From: Ornatilinea sp.
Lineage (GTDB): Bacteria > Chloroflexota > Anaerolineae > Anaerolineales > Anaerolineaceae
Direction: 5' to 3'
Assembly (NCBI GenBank): GCA_018433975.1
Contig: JAHDQE010000048.1
Coordinates: forward strand, 1-64,000
DNA: 64,000 nt
The translations under genes and the position numbers were made by a program. The notes below the pieces were generated by a model. That model was not told the origin of the DNA. It saw only the letters and a list, made by a program, of their open reading frames with translations, and made no database searches. Below are positions 53,206-61,035 of this stretch, piece by piece. Within the stretch, counting starts at the first letter, position 1, and each line of letters opens with the position of its first letter.

Positions 53206-54303
53206 ATGACAGTCATTTACCCATTTAGCGCAATTGTCGGCCAGGAGCGAATGAGGCGTGCGTTAATCCTTAACGCAGTCGACCCTCGAATTGGTGGTGT
53301 ATTAATTCGCGGAGAACGGGGAACCGCAAAATCTACTGCTGCCCGGGCTTTAGCCGCTTTATTACCCGAGGTCAAGGTGGTAAGCGACTGCCGGTTCGGA
53401 TGCGATCCCTACAATCCCAACGCCTGGTGTACGGAGTGTCAGGAAAGGGTAAAAAACGGAGAGAAATTACCGGTTTCCACCCGCAGCACGCCCTTCGTAA
53501 ACCTCCCCGTTTCGGCCACCGAAGATCGGGTGGTAGGCACATTGGATATTGAAAAAGCCATTCAAAAAGGGGAACGGCATTTTGAAGCCGGTGTGCTGGC
53601 CGCAGCGAACCGTGGACTGCTGTATATTGATGAAGTTAATTTACTCGACGATCACGTTGTAGATATCCTGCTGGATTCTGCCGCAATGGGCATGAACATC
53701 GTCGAAAGAGAAGGAATCTCTTTCAGTCATCCGGCACGCTTTATCCTGGTCGGAACCATGAACCCCGAAGAAGGCGATCTGCGTCCCCAGCTTCTGGACC
53801 GGTTTGCCCTTTCCGTAGACATTCGCGGCATTCGGGATGCCCGGGATCGTGTCAAAATCATGGAGCGCAACCTGGCCTTTGAAGCAGATCCCGAAGGCTT
53901 CCGGGAAGAATGGCTCCCCAGAGAACAAGAAATTTCCAGACAAATCGAACGTGCGCGCTTGCAGGTCAACAACATCGTTTATTCAAGCCGCAATTTGATC
54001 ACCATCGCCTCCCTGACCGCCTCTTTAGAAGTAGATGGGCATCGAGCCGACTTGGTGATTTTAAAAACCGCCCGTGCTCAGGCCGCTTTTGATGGCCGGG
54101 AATCCATTAGTGAACTGGATATCGCGCTTGCAGCGGAACTTGCCCTGCCGCACCGCCTCAAACGCAACCCCTTCCAGCAAATGCAAATGACCACCACGGA
54201 GCTCACCGAGCGGATTGAACAGCTTCAGGCCCAGACGGCTGTCAGCGAAACGCAGCCCGAAGCCCGTCCGGATAAAAACGCCTCCGCAGAAAAAAAAACT
54301 TAA
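53206..54303 (+). CDS. ChlI/BchI-type AAA+ chelatase subunit
   Basis: A 365-residue AAA+ ATPase of the Mg/Co-chelatase I-subunit family: FSAIVGQERMRRALILNAVD, Walker A IRGERGTAKSTAAR, the Cys-containing insert (CDPYNPNAWCTEC), NLPVSATEDRVVGTLD, Walker B LLYIDEVNLLDD, sensor 1 VGTMNPEEGDLRPQLLDRF. In non-photosynthetic bacteria this subunit usually serves cobalt insertion with CobN. The ATG at 53206 is used; the ribosome-binding site is weak. The gene ends in nine A then CTTAA, and the -1 frame there runs on into a VWA domain. Confidence 0.93.
   Translation: MTVIYPFSAIVGQERMRRALILNAVDPRIGGVLIRGERGTAKSTAARALAALLPEVKVVSDCRFGCDPYNPNAWCTECQERVKNGEKLPVSTRSTPFVNLPVSATEDRVVGTLDIEKAIQKGERHFEAGVLAAANRGLLYIDEVNLLDDHVVDILLDSAAMGMNIVEREGISFSHPARFILVGTMNPEEGDLRPQLLDRFALSVDIRGIRDARDRVKIMERNLAFEADPEGFREEWLPREQEISRQIERARLQVNNIVYSSRNLITIASLTASLEVDGHRADLVILKTARAQAAFDGRESISELDIALAAELALPHRLKRNPFQQMQMTTTELTERIEQLQAQTAVSETQPEARPDKNASAEKKT
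54288..54303 (+). promoter_or_regulatory. Putative -1 programmed frameshift site (A9)
   Basis: Nine consecutive A (54290-54298) followed by CT and the frame-0 stop TAA (54301-54303). Slipping back one base on the A run joins the chlI frame to the downstream VWA frame, which is open across the whole junction. Confidence 0.7.
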
Positions 54304-55292
54304 CTCCCGTTGATATAAAAGACCAGGGAGACCCCGATCAGAAAGACGCAGAACCCGCCCCACAAAACATTTTTGAAACCCAGAACGCAATCTGGTGGGA
54401 TGGCGGAGAGCATACCGCAACCGGCGATGCGTTTGATACCCGCCGGCTGAACACCCCATTGGACCAGGTTAGCCGCCGCGGGGGTGGAAGACGCTCGCAT
54501 ACCCGCACAGACCAGAAACGAGGCCGTTATGTCCTGGCCAGGCCCTCCGCTGGAAAAGCGCAAGATCTGGCTTTCGACGCCACCCTGCGCGCGGCTGCCC
54601 CGTTTCAGAAAAGCCGCAAAGAATTACGGAAGCACGTTGCTTTCGCTGTGCGGCCGGGCGATTATCACAAGAAAATCCGGGTGCGCCGTGCGGCAAACCT
54701 CATCCTTTTCCTGGTAGATGCTTCCTGGTCTATGGCCGTAACCGAACGGATGAATGCCACCAAAGGCGCAATCCTTTCACTGCTGACCGATGCCTATCAA
54801 AGAAGAGACCGTGTTGGTCTGATCACCTTCCAGAAAAACCGGGCAAATCTGGTGCTGCCTCCCACCAACTCGGTGGAGCTGGCCCAGCAGGCACTGGAGC
54901 ATATCCCGGTCGGCGGAAAAACGCCTCTTTCTGCCGGGTTGAACATGGCATTGATCGTGCTTAAACGGGAAAGGATGCTGCACCCCGACGTAATGCCTTT
55001 ATTGACCCTGCTCACGGACGGCGCGGGGAATGTGACCATGGGCAACCTTCCCCCACAGGAAGAAGCCAACTTCCTGGCTGAAAATATTGCCAACGAAAAG
55101 ATTCACAGCGTGGTCATCAACATGGAAAGCCCGGCTTTCGACCAGGGACTTGCCGCGGCCCTCGCGGAGCACCTCAAAGCGCCCTGCTATTCCATCAGCG
55201 ATCTCAGGGCAGAAAGCCTTTACAACACCGTGCGCCAGGAAATGGATTCTTACCAGAGCATGCCCTCAAACCATCCCGGGCCTAAAAAATAG
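54291..55292 (+). CDS. ChlD-type VWA domain, expressed in the -1 frame from chlI
   Basis: An acidic/Pro-rich linker (DPDQKDAEPAP, GGEHTATGDAFDTRR), then a VWA domain with a MIDAS motif LFLVDASWSM (DxSxS), TLLTDGAGN and GGKTPLSAGLNMAL. It corresponds to the C-terminal half of ChlD/BchD. There is no ATG or GTG in this frame from the A9 run to deep in the VWA domain; only a TTG (54459) without a ribosome-binding site. The likely product is a chlI-VWA fusion of about 695 residues made by -1 frameshifting, alongside free ChlI. The coordinates mark the -1 portion only. Confidence 0.8.
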   Translation, partial: KKNLTPVDIKDQGDPDQKDAEPAPQNIFETQNAIWWDGGEHTATGDAFDTRRLNTPLDQVSRRGGGRRSHTRTDQKRGRYVLARPSAGKAQDLAFDATLRAAAPFQKSRKELRKHVAFAVRPGDYHKKIRVRRAANLILFLVDASWSMAVTERMNATKGAILSLLTDAYQRRDRVGLITFQKNRANLVLPPTNSVELAQQALEHIPVGGKTPLSAGLNMALIVLKRERMLHPDVMPLLTLLTDGAGNVTMGNLPPQEEANFLAENIANEKIHSVVINMESPAFDQGLAAALAEHLKAPCYSISDLRAESLYNTVRQEMDSYQSMPSNHPGPKK

Positions 55293-55300
55293 CCTGGAAG

Positions 55301-55330
55301 GTATTCCATTCGCCAAGGAATGCTTTTCGT
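55301..55330 (+). terminator. Terminator after the chelatase genes
   Basis: GTATTCC (55301-55307) / GGAATGC (55317-55323, one wobble), followed by TTTTCGTT. Confidence 0.55.
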
Positions 55331-55379
55331 TATAATATATTCTAGAAGAAAATTTCGAATCGCCCCCTTTCACCTTCCC

Positions 55380-55408
55380 TTGTCATTCAATGGGCAAGGT
55401 GATATCAT
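55380..55408 (+). promoter_or_regulatory. Possible promoter of the Thr/Pro-rich protein and M42 operon
   Basis: TTGTCA (55380-55385), 17-bp spacer, TATCAT (55403-55408). Its position argues for the ATG at 55426 rather than 55390 as start. A TATAAT at 55331-55336 is an alternative -10 element. Confidence 0.45.
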
Positions 55409-55425
55409 GGGCACTGAGGTGGAAA

Positions 55426-55872
55426 ATGGGATCCATTAGCAATCAACGCGCTCGAACCCGTTCTACATTGATGATGATTATTCTGGCGACGCTGCCTTGT
55501 TACTGTATGGGTATCGTATTGCTTGGAGCAACCCGCTCGTCACGGCTGGCAATACCTACCCCCACCTTCACGGCGACCTTCACCTCCAGCCCAACCCTTG
55601 AAACCAGCACCCTGGTGCCTACAGACACCCCGCTGCCAACGGAAACCCCGCGGAACACCGCCACCACAACCTGGACGCCCACCATTACCTTTACGCCTTT
55701 TATGTCGCCCACCCTCACCAACTCTCCAACCAGTACGGAGACTTTAATCCCTACCGAAACGGAAATTCCTTCTCCGACCCTCACTCAGGTTCCTCCAACT
55801 TCAACCCCTACCGCGACTTTAACGGTCCCGGTGATCACACAAACTCCTGTCCCAACAACAGAGACACCTTAA
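55426..55872 (+). CDS. Membrane-anchored Thr/Pro-rich protein
   Basis: A 148-residue protein. After a short basic start, one hydrophobic segment (about 15-35, LMMIILATLPCYCMGIVLL) could be a signal anchor. The remaining 110 residues are almost entirely Thr, Pro, Ser and Glu in 'PTxTPT' repeats, typical of a stiff, possibly glycosylated stalk on the cell surface. There is no folded domain. It lies 9 bp before the first M42 peptidase gene. GAGGTGG precedes the ATG closely. Confidence 0.65.
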   Translation: MGSISNQRARTRSTLMMIILATLPCYCMGIVLLGATRSSRLAIPTPTFTATFTSSPTLETSTLVPTDTPLPTETPRNTATTTWTPTITFTPFMSPTLTNSPTSTETLIPTETEIPSPTLTQVPPTSTPTATLTVPVITQTPVPTTETP

Positions 55873-55881
55873 AGGAAGCGC

Positions 55882-56940
55882 ATGACAGATACTTTATCTT
55901 TTTTGAAAGAGCTGATCTCAACATCAGGTCTTTCTGGCTACGAAGCTGAAACGCGCAACGTCATACAAAAAACATGGTCTTCCCTCGTAGATGAGATCAG
56001 CCTCAGCAAACTGGGAAGCCTTCACGGTCTCAAAAAAGGCTCGGCAGACGAGCCCCGGCCCAAAATATTAATTGCTGCACACATGGATGCAATTGGCTTA
56101 ATGGTTGTGGGCATTGAGAATGATTTCCTGCGCATCTCACCCATCGGTGGAATAGATCCCCGGATTCTCCCCGGACAGCCGGTAAAAGTACACGGGAAAG
56201 AAGTCCTGCCGGGCATCATCATTAAACCGCCGGATCATCTGCTCCCTGAAAACGGGTCCGGGAAGCCGGTAGAAATTGAACATCTTCTGGTGGATACCGG
56301 GCTTTCAAAGAATGAATTAACCGAACTCGTATCCGTCGGGACGCTGGTCTCTTTTGCGCAGGAACCTTTAGAATTTCCCGGTGGGATCGTGGTCGGACAC
56401 AGCCTGGATAACCGCGCTTCGGTAGCGGCATTGACAGTCTGCCTGGAACAACTCCAGACCTTACAGCACCGCTGGGATGTTTGGGCTGTCGCCTCCGTGC
56501 AGGAAGAGATCACCTTTGCAGGTGCTTACACCTCGGGATACGAGATCCTCCCCGATTTGGCCGTTGCCATTGACGTAACCTTTGCAACCGGTCCGGGGAC
56601 GGCAGATTACAATGCCTTCCCATTGGAATCCGGTCCCGCTTTAGGGTGGGGGCCCAACCTTCATCCGGCCTTATTCCATGAATTCAAAAAGATCGCCGAA
56701 GAGTTGGAAATTCCCTACAGCAAAGACGTCTTACCGCGGCATTCAGGGACGGATGCTTACGCTCTGCAGACAACCGCCGAAGGTATCCCCACCATGCTGC
56801 TCAGCATCCCATTAAGGTATATGCATACTCCTGTTGAGATGGTTTCTTTCAAAGATGTAACCCGAACAGGCCGTCTGCTGGCAGAATTCATCGCAAAACT
56901 GCCCACTGACTTCCTGAAAAATCTAAGTTGGGATGAATAA
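55882..56940 (+). CDS. M42 family aminopeptidase, copy 1
   Basis: A 352-residue dinuclear zinc/cobalt aminopeptidase (TET-type, glutamyl aminopeptidase/CelM family). Metal and catalytic residues are all visible: His in IAAHMDAIG, Asp in GHSLDNRAS, the Glu-Glu of SVQEEITFAGA, Asp in VAIDVTFA, and His in RYMHTPVEM. No signal peptide, so cytosolic. It overlaps the next paralogue by 8 nt. Identity to copies 2 and 3 looks low outside the motifs, so substrate preferences may differ. Confidence 0.92.
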   Translation: MTDTLSFLKELISTSGLSGYEAETRNVIQKTWSSLVDEISLSKLGSLHGLKKGSADEPRPKILIAAHMDAIGLMVVGIENDFLRISPIGGIDPRILPGQPVKVHGKEVLPGIIIKPPDHLLPENGSGKPVEIEHLLVDTGLSKNELTELVSVGTLVSFAQEPLEFPGGIVVGHSLDNRASVAALTVCLEQLQTLQHRWDVWAVASVQEEITFAGAYTSGYEILPDLAVAIDVTFATGPGTADYNAFPLESGPALGWGPNLHPALFHEFKKIAEELEIPYSKDVLPRHSGTDAYALQTTAEGIPTMLLSIPLRYMHTPVEMVSFKDVTRTGRLLAEFIAKLPTDFLKNLSWDE

Positions 56941-58033
56941 ACCTATGCTAAATACGATTCCTTCAAAAGACATCCCTTCCATTGGTTTGGAACAAATCCG
57001 GCTTTTAGAAACGCTCTCAAATGCCTGCGCAGCTTCAGGAGATGAGGGTGAAGTTCGTAAAATTGTGCTGGATCAAATCCGTCCCTACGCCGATGAAATA
57101 AACATCGATGCAATGGGCAATGTGCTGGCTGTCCGCAAAGCCAGAGAAAGTAACCCTCTGCGTGTGATGCTGGCAGCGCACATGGATGAAATTGGTTTTA
57201 TGCTCTTAAAAGAAGATGGGGACTGCCAGTTTCAGTTTGAAATCATTGGCGGGATTGATCCTCGTCAGGTAGTTGGAAAACCCGTGTGGATTGGGAAAGA
57301 ACACGTTCCGGGAGTGATTGGCTCGCGCCCCATCCATTTGATGAACGCAGAAGAAAGAAAACAGTCCGTTTCCATCTCCAACTTGAGGATTGACCTGGGT
57401 ATCAAAAATGAGAAGAATGTTGAAGCGGGTGACCGGGCCGTGTTTGCCACAAAATTCTATCAAAGTCGGGACAGCCTCTTTGGCAAAGCCCTGGATGATC
57501 GGATCGGTGTTGCGACCCTGATTGAAATCCTCAAACACGCCCCACCCAACATTGAACTCCTGGCCGCCTTCACCGTCCAGGAGGAAGTCGGACTGCGGGG
57601 AGCTCACATTGCCGCTTACCGTTTCAACCCTGATATGGCCATTGCCCTGGACAGCACACCCTCCAATGATATGCCCGTCTGGGATGGCACCGAAAACACG
57701 CGCTATAATACCCGGCTGGGCATGGGTCCGGCCCTTTACATCGCCGACCGTTCTACCATATCAAGCCCGCGTCTCATTGAACACTTTGTCAAAACCGCAC
57801 AAACGGAGGATATTCCTTTTCAATTCAGGCAGGCCGGCGGCGGAAGCACCGACGCCGGAGCAATCCATCGCCAACGGGAGGGAATACCCAGTTTGTCCAT
57901 TTCGGTTCCGGGGCGCTATGCCCACACTACAACTCTGGTGGTCCGTCTGGAAGACTGGAAAAATACACTAAAATTAGTGCACAGCGGCCTTTGCAAAATC
58001 TCACCCGCATTATTTAAAACCACACAGCCCTGA
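56933..58033 (+). CDS. M42 family aminopeptidase, copy 2
   Basis: A 366-residue paralogue with a 25-residue N-terminal extension. Ligands: LAAHMDEIGFM, KALDDRIGVATL, TVQEEVGLRGA, ALDSTPS and RYAHTTTLV. The Asp-Asp-Arg at the bridging Asp is typical of the YsdC/FrvX branch. The first ATG overlaps copy 1; an ATG 12 nt later is an equally good start. Between copies 2 and 3 is a 45-bp gap. Confidence 0.92.
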   Translation: MNKPMLNTIPSKDIPSIGLEQIRLLETLSNACAASGDEGEVRKIVLDQIRPYADEINIDAMGNVLAVRKARESNPLRVMLAAHMDEIGFMLLKEDGDCQFQFEIIGGIDPRQVVGKPVWIGKEHVPGVIGSRPIHLMNAEERKQSVSISNLRIDLGIKNEKNVEAGDRAVFATKFYQSRDSLFGKALDDRIGVATLIEILKHAPPNIELLAAFTVQEEVGLRGAHIAAYRFNPDMAIALDSTPSNDMPVWDGTENTRYNTRLGMGPALYIADRSTISSPRLIEHFVKTAQTEDIPFQFRQAGGGSTDAGAIHRQREGIPSLSISVPGRYAHTTTLVVRLEDWKNTLKLVHSGLCKISPALFKTTQP

Positions 58034-58078
58034 GAATTTCGCGATCCGCAGGAGCATCTTGATCGGGAGCATGAATTT

Positions 58079-59086
58079 ATGAAAGCATTAATAAAAAAGC
58101 TGGTAGAAACCTCCGGGCCTTCCGGGCGCGAGGACGAAATCCGCGCCGCGATCCGCGCAGAAATTGAACCCTATATCCGGGAAATCCGGACGGATTCATT
58201 GGGCAACCTGATCGTTCGAAAAAACGCCGAATCCAATAGCGGGCTGCGGATCATGCTTTCCGCCCACATGGATGAAATTGGGGTTATTGCTACGCATGTA
58301 GACCCAAATGGATTCATTCGTTTTACCAATATTGGAGGGGTTTACCCCAAATATTGTTTGGGCAGCAGAGTAAGATTTCTGGATGGCACCCGGGGTATCA
58401 TTGACAGCGAACGGAATCCGAAAAACAACGAACAAATCCCTCTGGAAAAGATGTTCATCGATACAGGCGCGTCTTCTGCATCCACCGTATCCATAAAACC
58501 TGGGGATATGGCTGTGTTTGAAGGGCCTTTTGTCGACCTGGGAGATAAAATTACGGCAAAATCCCTGGATAACCGCCTGGGGGTTGCTGTTCTGATAGAA
58601 TTGATTAAACAAACTGCTGCATCTCCGCATGAACTGTATTTTGTTTTTACGGTTCAGGAAGAAATGCAGCAAAGCGGCGCAGTTACAGCCACGTATGGCA
58701 TTCAACCGGACCTTGCAATCGTTGTGGATGTCACCGCGACCGGTGACACGCCCAACGGCTTGCGGATGGAGGTCAGCCTTGGCAAAGGTCCCGCTGTCAA
58801 ACTCTGCGATCAGGGAATGGTTTGCGATCCCGGAATTGTGAAGTGGATGAAAGAAACTGCCGAAAAAGCCGGTATTTCTTACCAGTTAGAAGTCCTTGAA
58901 AAAGGGACGACGGATGCCAGACCCATTCAAATTTCCCGCGCTGGGGTCCCATCCGGCGTTGTATCAATCCCCTGCCGCTATGTCCATTCGCCCTCCGAGA
59001 TGGTCGACTTTCAGGATGTCCGGCAGAGCGTCCGGCTTATACAGGAATTGATCACAAACCCGATTCAGTTGACTTACGATACTTAA
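58079..59086 (+). CDS. M42 family aminopeptidase, copy 3
   Basis: A 335-residue paralogue. Ligands: LSAHMDEIGVIA, KSLDNRLGVAVL, TVQEEMQQSGA, VVDVTATGD and RYVHSPSEM. It is followed after 68 bp by a solute-binding lipoprotein gene on the same strand. M42 enzymes process peptides downstream of proteasome-like or Lon proteases. Three in a row with a surface binding protein could serve peptide scavenging, which is inference. Confidence 0.92.
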   Translation: MKALIKKLVETSGPSGREDEIRAAIRAEIEPYIREIRTDSLGNLIVRKNAESNSGLRIMLSAHMDEIGVIATHVDPNGFIRFTNIGGVYPKYCLGSRVRFLDGTRGIIDSERNPKNNEQIPLEKMFIDTGASSASTVSIKPGDMAVFEGPFVDLGDKITAKSLDNRLGVAVLIELIKQTAASPHELYFVFTVQEEMQQSGAVTATYGIQPDLAIVVDVTATGDTPNGLRMEVSLGKGPAVKLCDQGMVCDPGIVKWMKETAEKAGISYQLEVLEKGTTDARPIQISRAGVPSGVVSIPCRYVHSPSEMVDFQDVRQSVRLIQELITNPIQLTYDT

Positions 59087-59154
59087 AAATGAAAAAACAA
59101 ACTCGTTTTTGGGGAGAACAGGTTCCACTTCCTTCCCGGAAAAGGAACCTGAAT

Positions 59155-60498
59155 ATGAAAAACCTTATTGGGCTGGTGCTCGTAATTGGAGTGATCAGCC
59201 TGACGGCATACGGCTGCGCTCAACTCCCCTCACAGGTACAGGATATCCTTTTCCCTGAAGTGTCGACTCAGGAGAGTACTTCGGAACAACCGAATGTCCT
59301 GACCCCTTCCCCGGAAAGCACATCATCTGAAGTCGTTGTCACCGTTACTCCAACAGGCCCCCAGATATTAACCATTTGGGTGCCCCCTCAATTTGATCCG
59401 GAAGGCGATAACCCGGCCGGAAAATTGCTGCAAAGGCGGCTGGACAGCTTCAGTGTTGAAAACCCCGGCGCCGAGGTCAGAGTGCGGGTGAAAGCGACCA
59501 CTGGGACCAGCAGTCTGTTGAATTCCCTTTCAACGGCCAGCACTGTTCTGGAACCCTCTGCCTTACCCGCTTTGGTTGCTCTAACCCGCCCGGAAATGGA
59601 AGCCGCTGCGCTGAAAGGGCTGATTTTTCCAATGGATGAGCTGACCTCATTGATCGACGAACCGGACTGGTACGATTATGCCAAAGAACTGGCATTGATC
59701 CAGGGCAGCACCTTTGGGGCACCTTTTGTCGGCGACGCGCTTTTTCTGGTATACCGTCCGTCAAAGATTGGCGCAGCTCCAACAGGTTGGGAAGATATTC
59801 TCAGCCGGGGCCAGCCGCTGGTTTTCCCCGCTGGTGACCCGGATAGTCTGGTAACCCTTGCTCTGTATTTATCGGCCGGAGGGAACATTGTGGATACACA
59901 AAACCGGGCCATCCTCGAGCCGGACCCTCTGGCGGAAGTTCTTGCGCTCTATTCCGAAGGGGCCAAACAAGGCGCTTTTCCAAGCTCGTTATCACAATAC
60001 CAGACCGATTCGCAGTCCTGGCAGGCTTACCAGGATCAAACCGCACATTGGGCCATAACATGGAGTTCCCGGTATTTAAGCAATTTTCCGGTTGACACAA
60101 CCGCAATTCCTCTCCCCTCTCTGGGGTCCGAAAACATTACAATTGCAAATGGTTGGATGTGGACGCTTTCTGACCCCGTCCCCGAAAGGCGAGAGTTGAG
60201 CGCAAGCCTGGCAGAATATTTGACAGACAGTGATTTTTTAAGTGCCTGGATGTCTGAGATAGGCTATCTGCCCACCCGTCCCACAGTTCTATCCACCTGG
60301 GAGAATCAGAGCTTAAAATCATTGTTAGGCGAAACCGTGATTTCAGCAACGATCCAGCCTGACGAAGAGTTATTAAGCGAAATTGGGCCAATATTAAAAG
60401 ATGCTACCCTTGACGTTATTGAACGCCAAATCGACCCCCTCGAAGCTGCTCAAGCCGCAGCCCAACGTCTGATTCCAACCGAACAACCAGCGCAATGA
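59155..60498 (+). CDS. Extracellular solute-binding lipoprotein (family 1-like)
   Basis: A 447-residue surface lipoprotein. The signal peptide ends with a lipobox (TAYGC about residues 17-21), then a Thr/Ser/Pro linker (about 35-75). The folded part (ILTIWVPPQFDPEGDNPAGKLL onward) is a type II periplasmic-binding fold as in carbohydrate ABC systems: LPALVALTRPEMEAAAL, GAPFVGDALFLVYRPS, GWEDILSRGQPLVFP, WAITWSSRY. No permease or ATPase genes adjoin it, so its partners are elsewhere or it has another role. The ATG at 59155 has AAAGG 9 nt upstream. It overlaps the next gene by ATGA. Confidence 0.85.
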   Translation: MKNLIGLVLVIGVISLTAYGCAQLPSQVQDILFPEVSTQESTSEQPNVLTPSPESTSSEVVVTVTPTGPQILTIWVPPQFDPEGDNPAGKLLQRRLDSFSVENPGAEVRVRVKATTGTSSLLNSLSTASTVLEPSALPALVALTRPEMEAAALKGLIFPMDELTSLIDEPDWYDYAKELALIQGSTFGAPFVGDALFLVYRPSKIGAAPTGWEDILSRGQPLVFPAGDPDSLVTLALYLSAGGNIVDTQNRAILEPDPLAEVLALYSEGAKQGAFPSSLSQYQTDSQSWQAYQDQTAHWAITWSSRYLSNFPVDTTAIPLPSLGSENITIANGWMWTLSDPVPERRELSASLAEYLTDSDFLSAWMSEIGYLPTRPTVLSTWENQSLKSLLGETVISATIQPDEELLSEIGPILKDATLDVIERQIDPLEAAQAAAQRLIPTEQPAQ

Positions 60499-60851
60499 AA
60501 CCGATTAAAGAGATTATCCAGAATATTTTAGACCGTCCAAAACCGGCCTGGTTAAACCAGCAAATGGTATTGATCATCCTCGTATTGCTGGTTTTATTCA
60601 CAACACTCGCCTGGAGTAAACCCATCACCCACAATCTGTTCCCGGATAACAGTCTTCAATCCCTCCAAATCACGCCAACCGTCGGCAGTCGAACACCCCC
60701 CACCCCCTCACCTTCACCCCTTCCGCAGGAGTGGATCCAAAACAGCGAAAATACCAATGATATCGTTCTGGTTGGTGTTCTTTTGGTCCTGATTGTTATC
60801 GGCGGAACTTACCATGCAATTCGCCAGAATAAAAATACCTACAAAGAATAA
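60495..60851 (+). CDS. Small two-helix membrane protein
   Basis: A 118-residue protein with a hydrophobic helix at about 23-40 (QMVLIILVLLVLFTTLAW) and another at about 90-108 (DIVLVGVLLVLIVIGGTYHA). A Pro/Thr/Ser-rich extracytoplasmic loop joins them. No family is recognised. Its ATG overlaps the stop of the solute-binding protein (ATGA), so translation is coupled and the two probably act together at the membrane. Confidence 0.7.
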   Translation: MKPIKEIIQNILDRPKPAWLNQQMVLIILVLLVLFTTLAWSKPITHNLFPDNSLQSLQITPTVGSRTPPTPSPSPLPQEWIQNSENTNDIVLVGVLLVLIVIGGTYHAIRQNKNTYKE

Positions 60852-60873
60852 TATTCTTTTCATTCCAACTGGA

Positions 60874-60917
60874 CAAACTCCTTGTTTCTGAATAGCAGCA
60901 AGGAGTTTGCTTTTTAT
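60874..60917 (+). terminator. Terminator after the small membrane protein gene
   Basis: 11-bp stem CAAACTCCTTG (60874-60884) / CAAGGAGTTTG (60899-60909), then CTTTTTATTT. Confidence 0.82.
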
Positions 60918-61035
60918 TTGGGCAAACAAGTTCTCTTTCTCTTTTGCTAAAAATAACCGGATACTTGCAACCAAAACGTTGATATTCCGTATATCTTAAT
61001 ACAGGATTTAAAGTTTTATTTAAGGAGATTTAAAA

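Noticed and set aside
54459..55292. VWA protein starting independently at a TTG
   Set aside because: No ribosome-binding site, and the frame is open back to the A9 run with family-like linker sequence. Frameshift expression from chlI is the better explanation.
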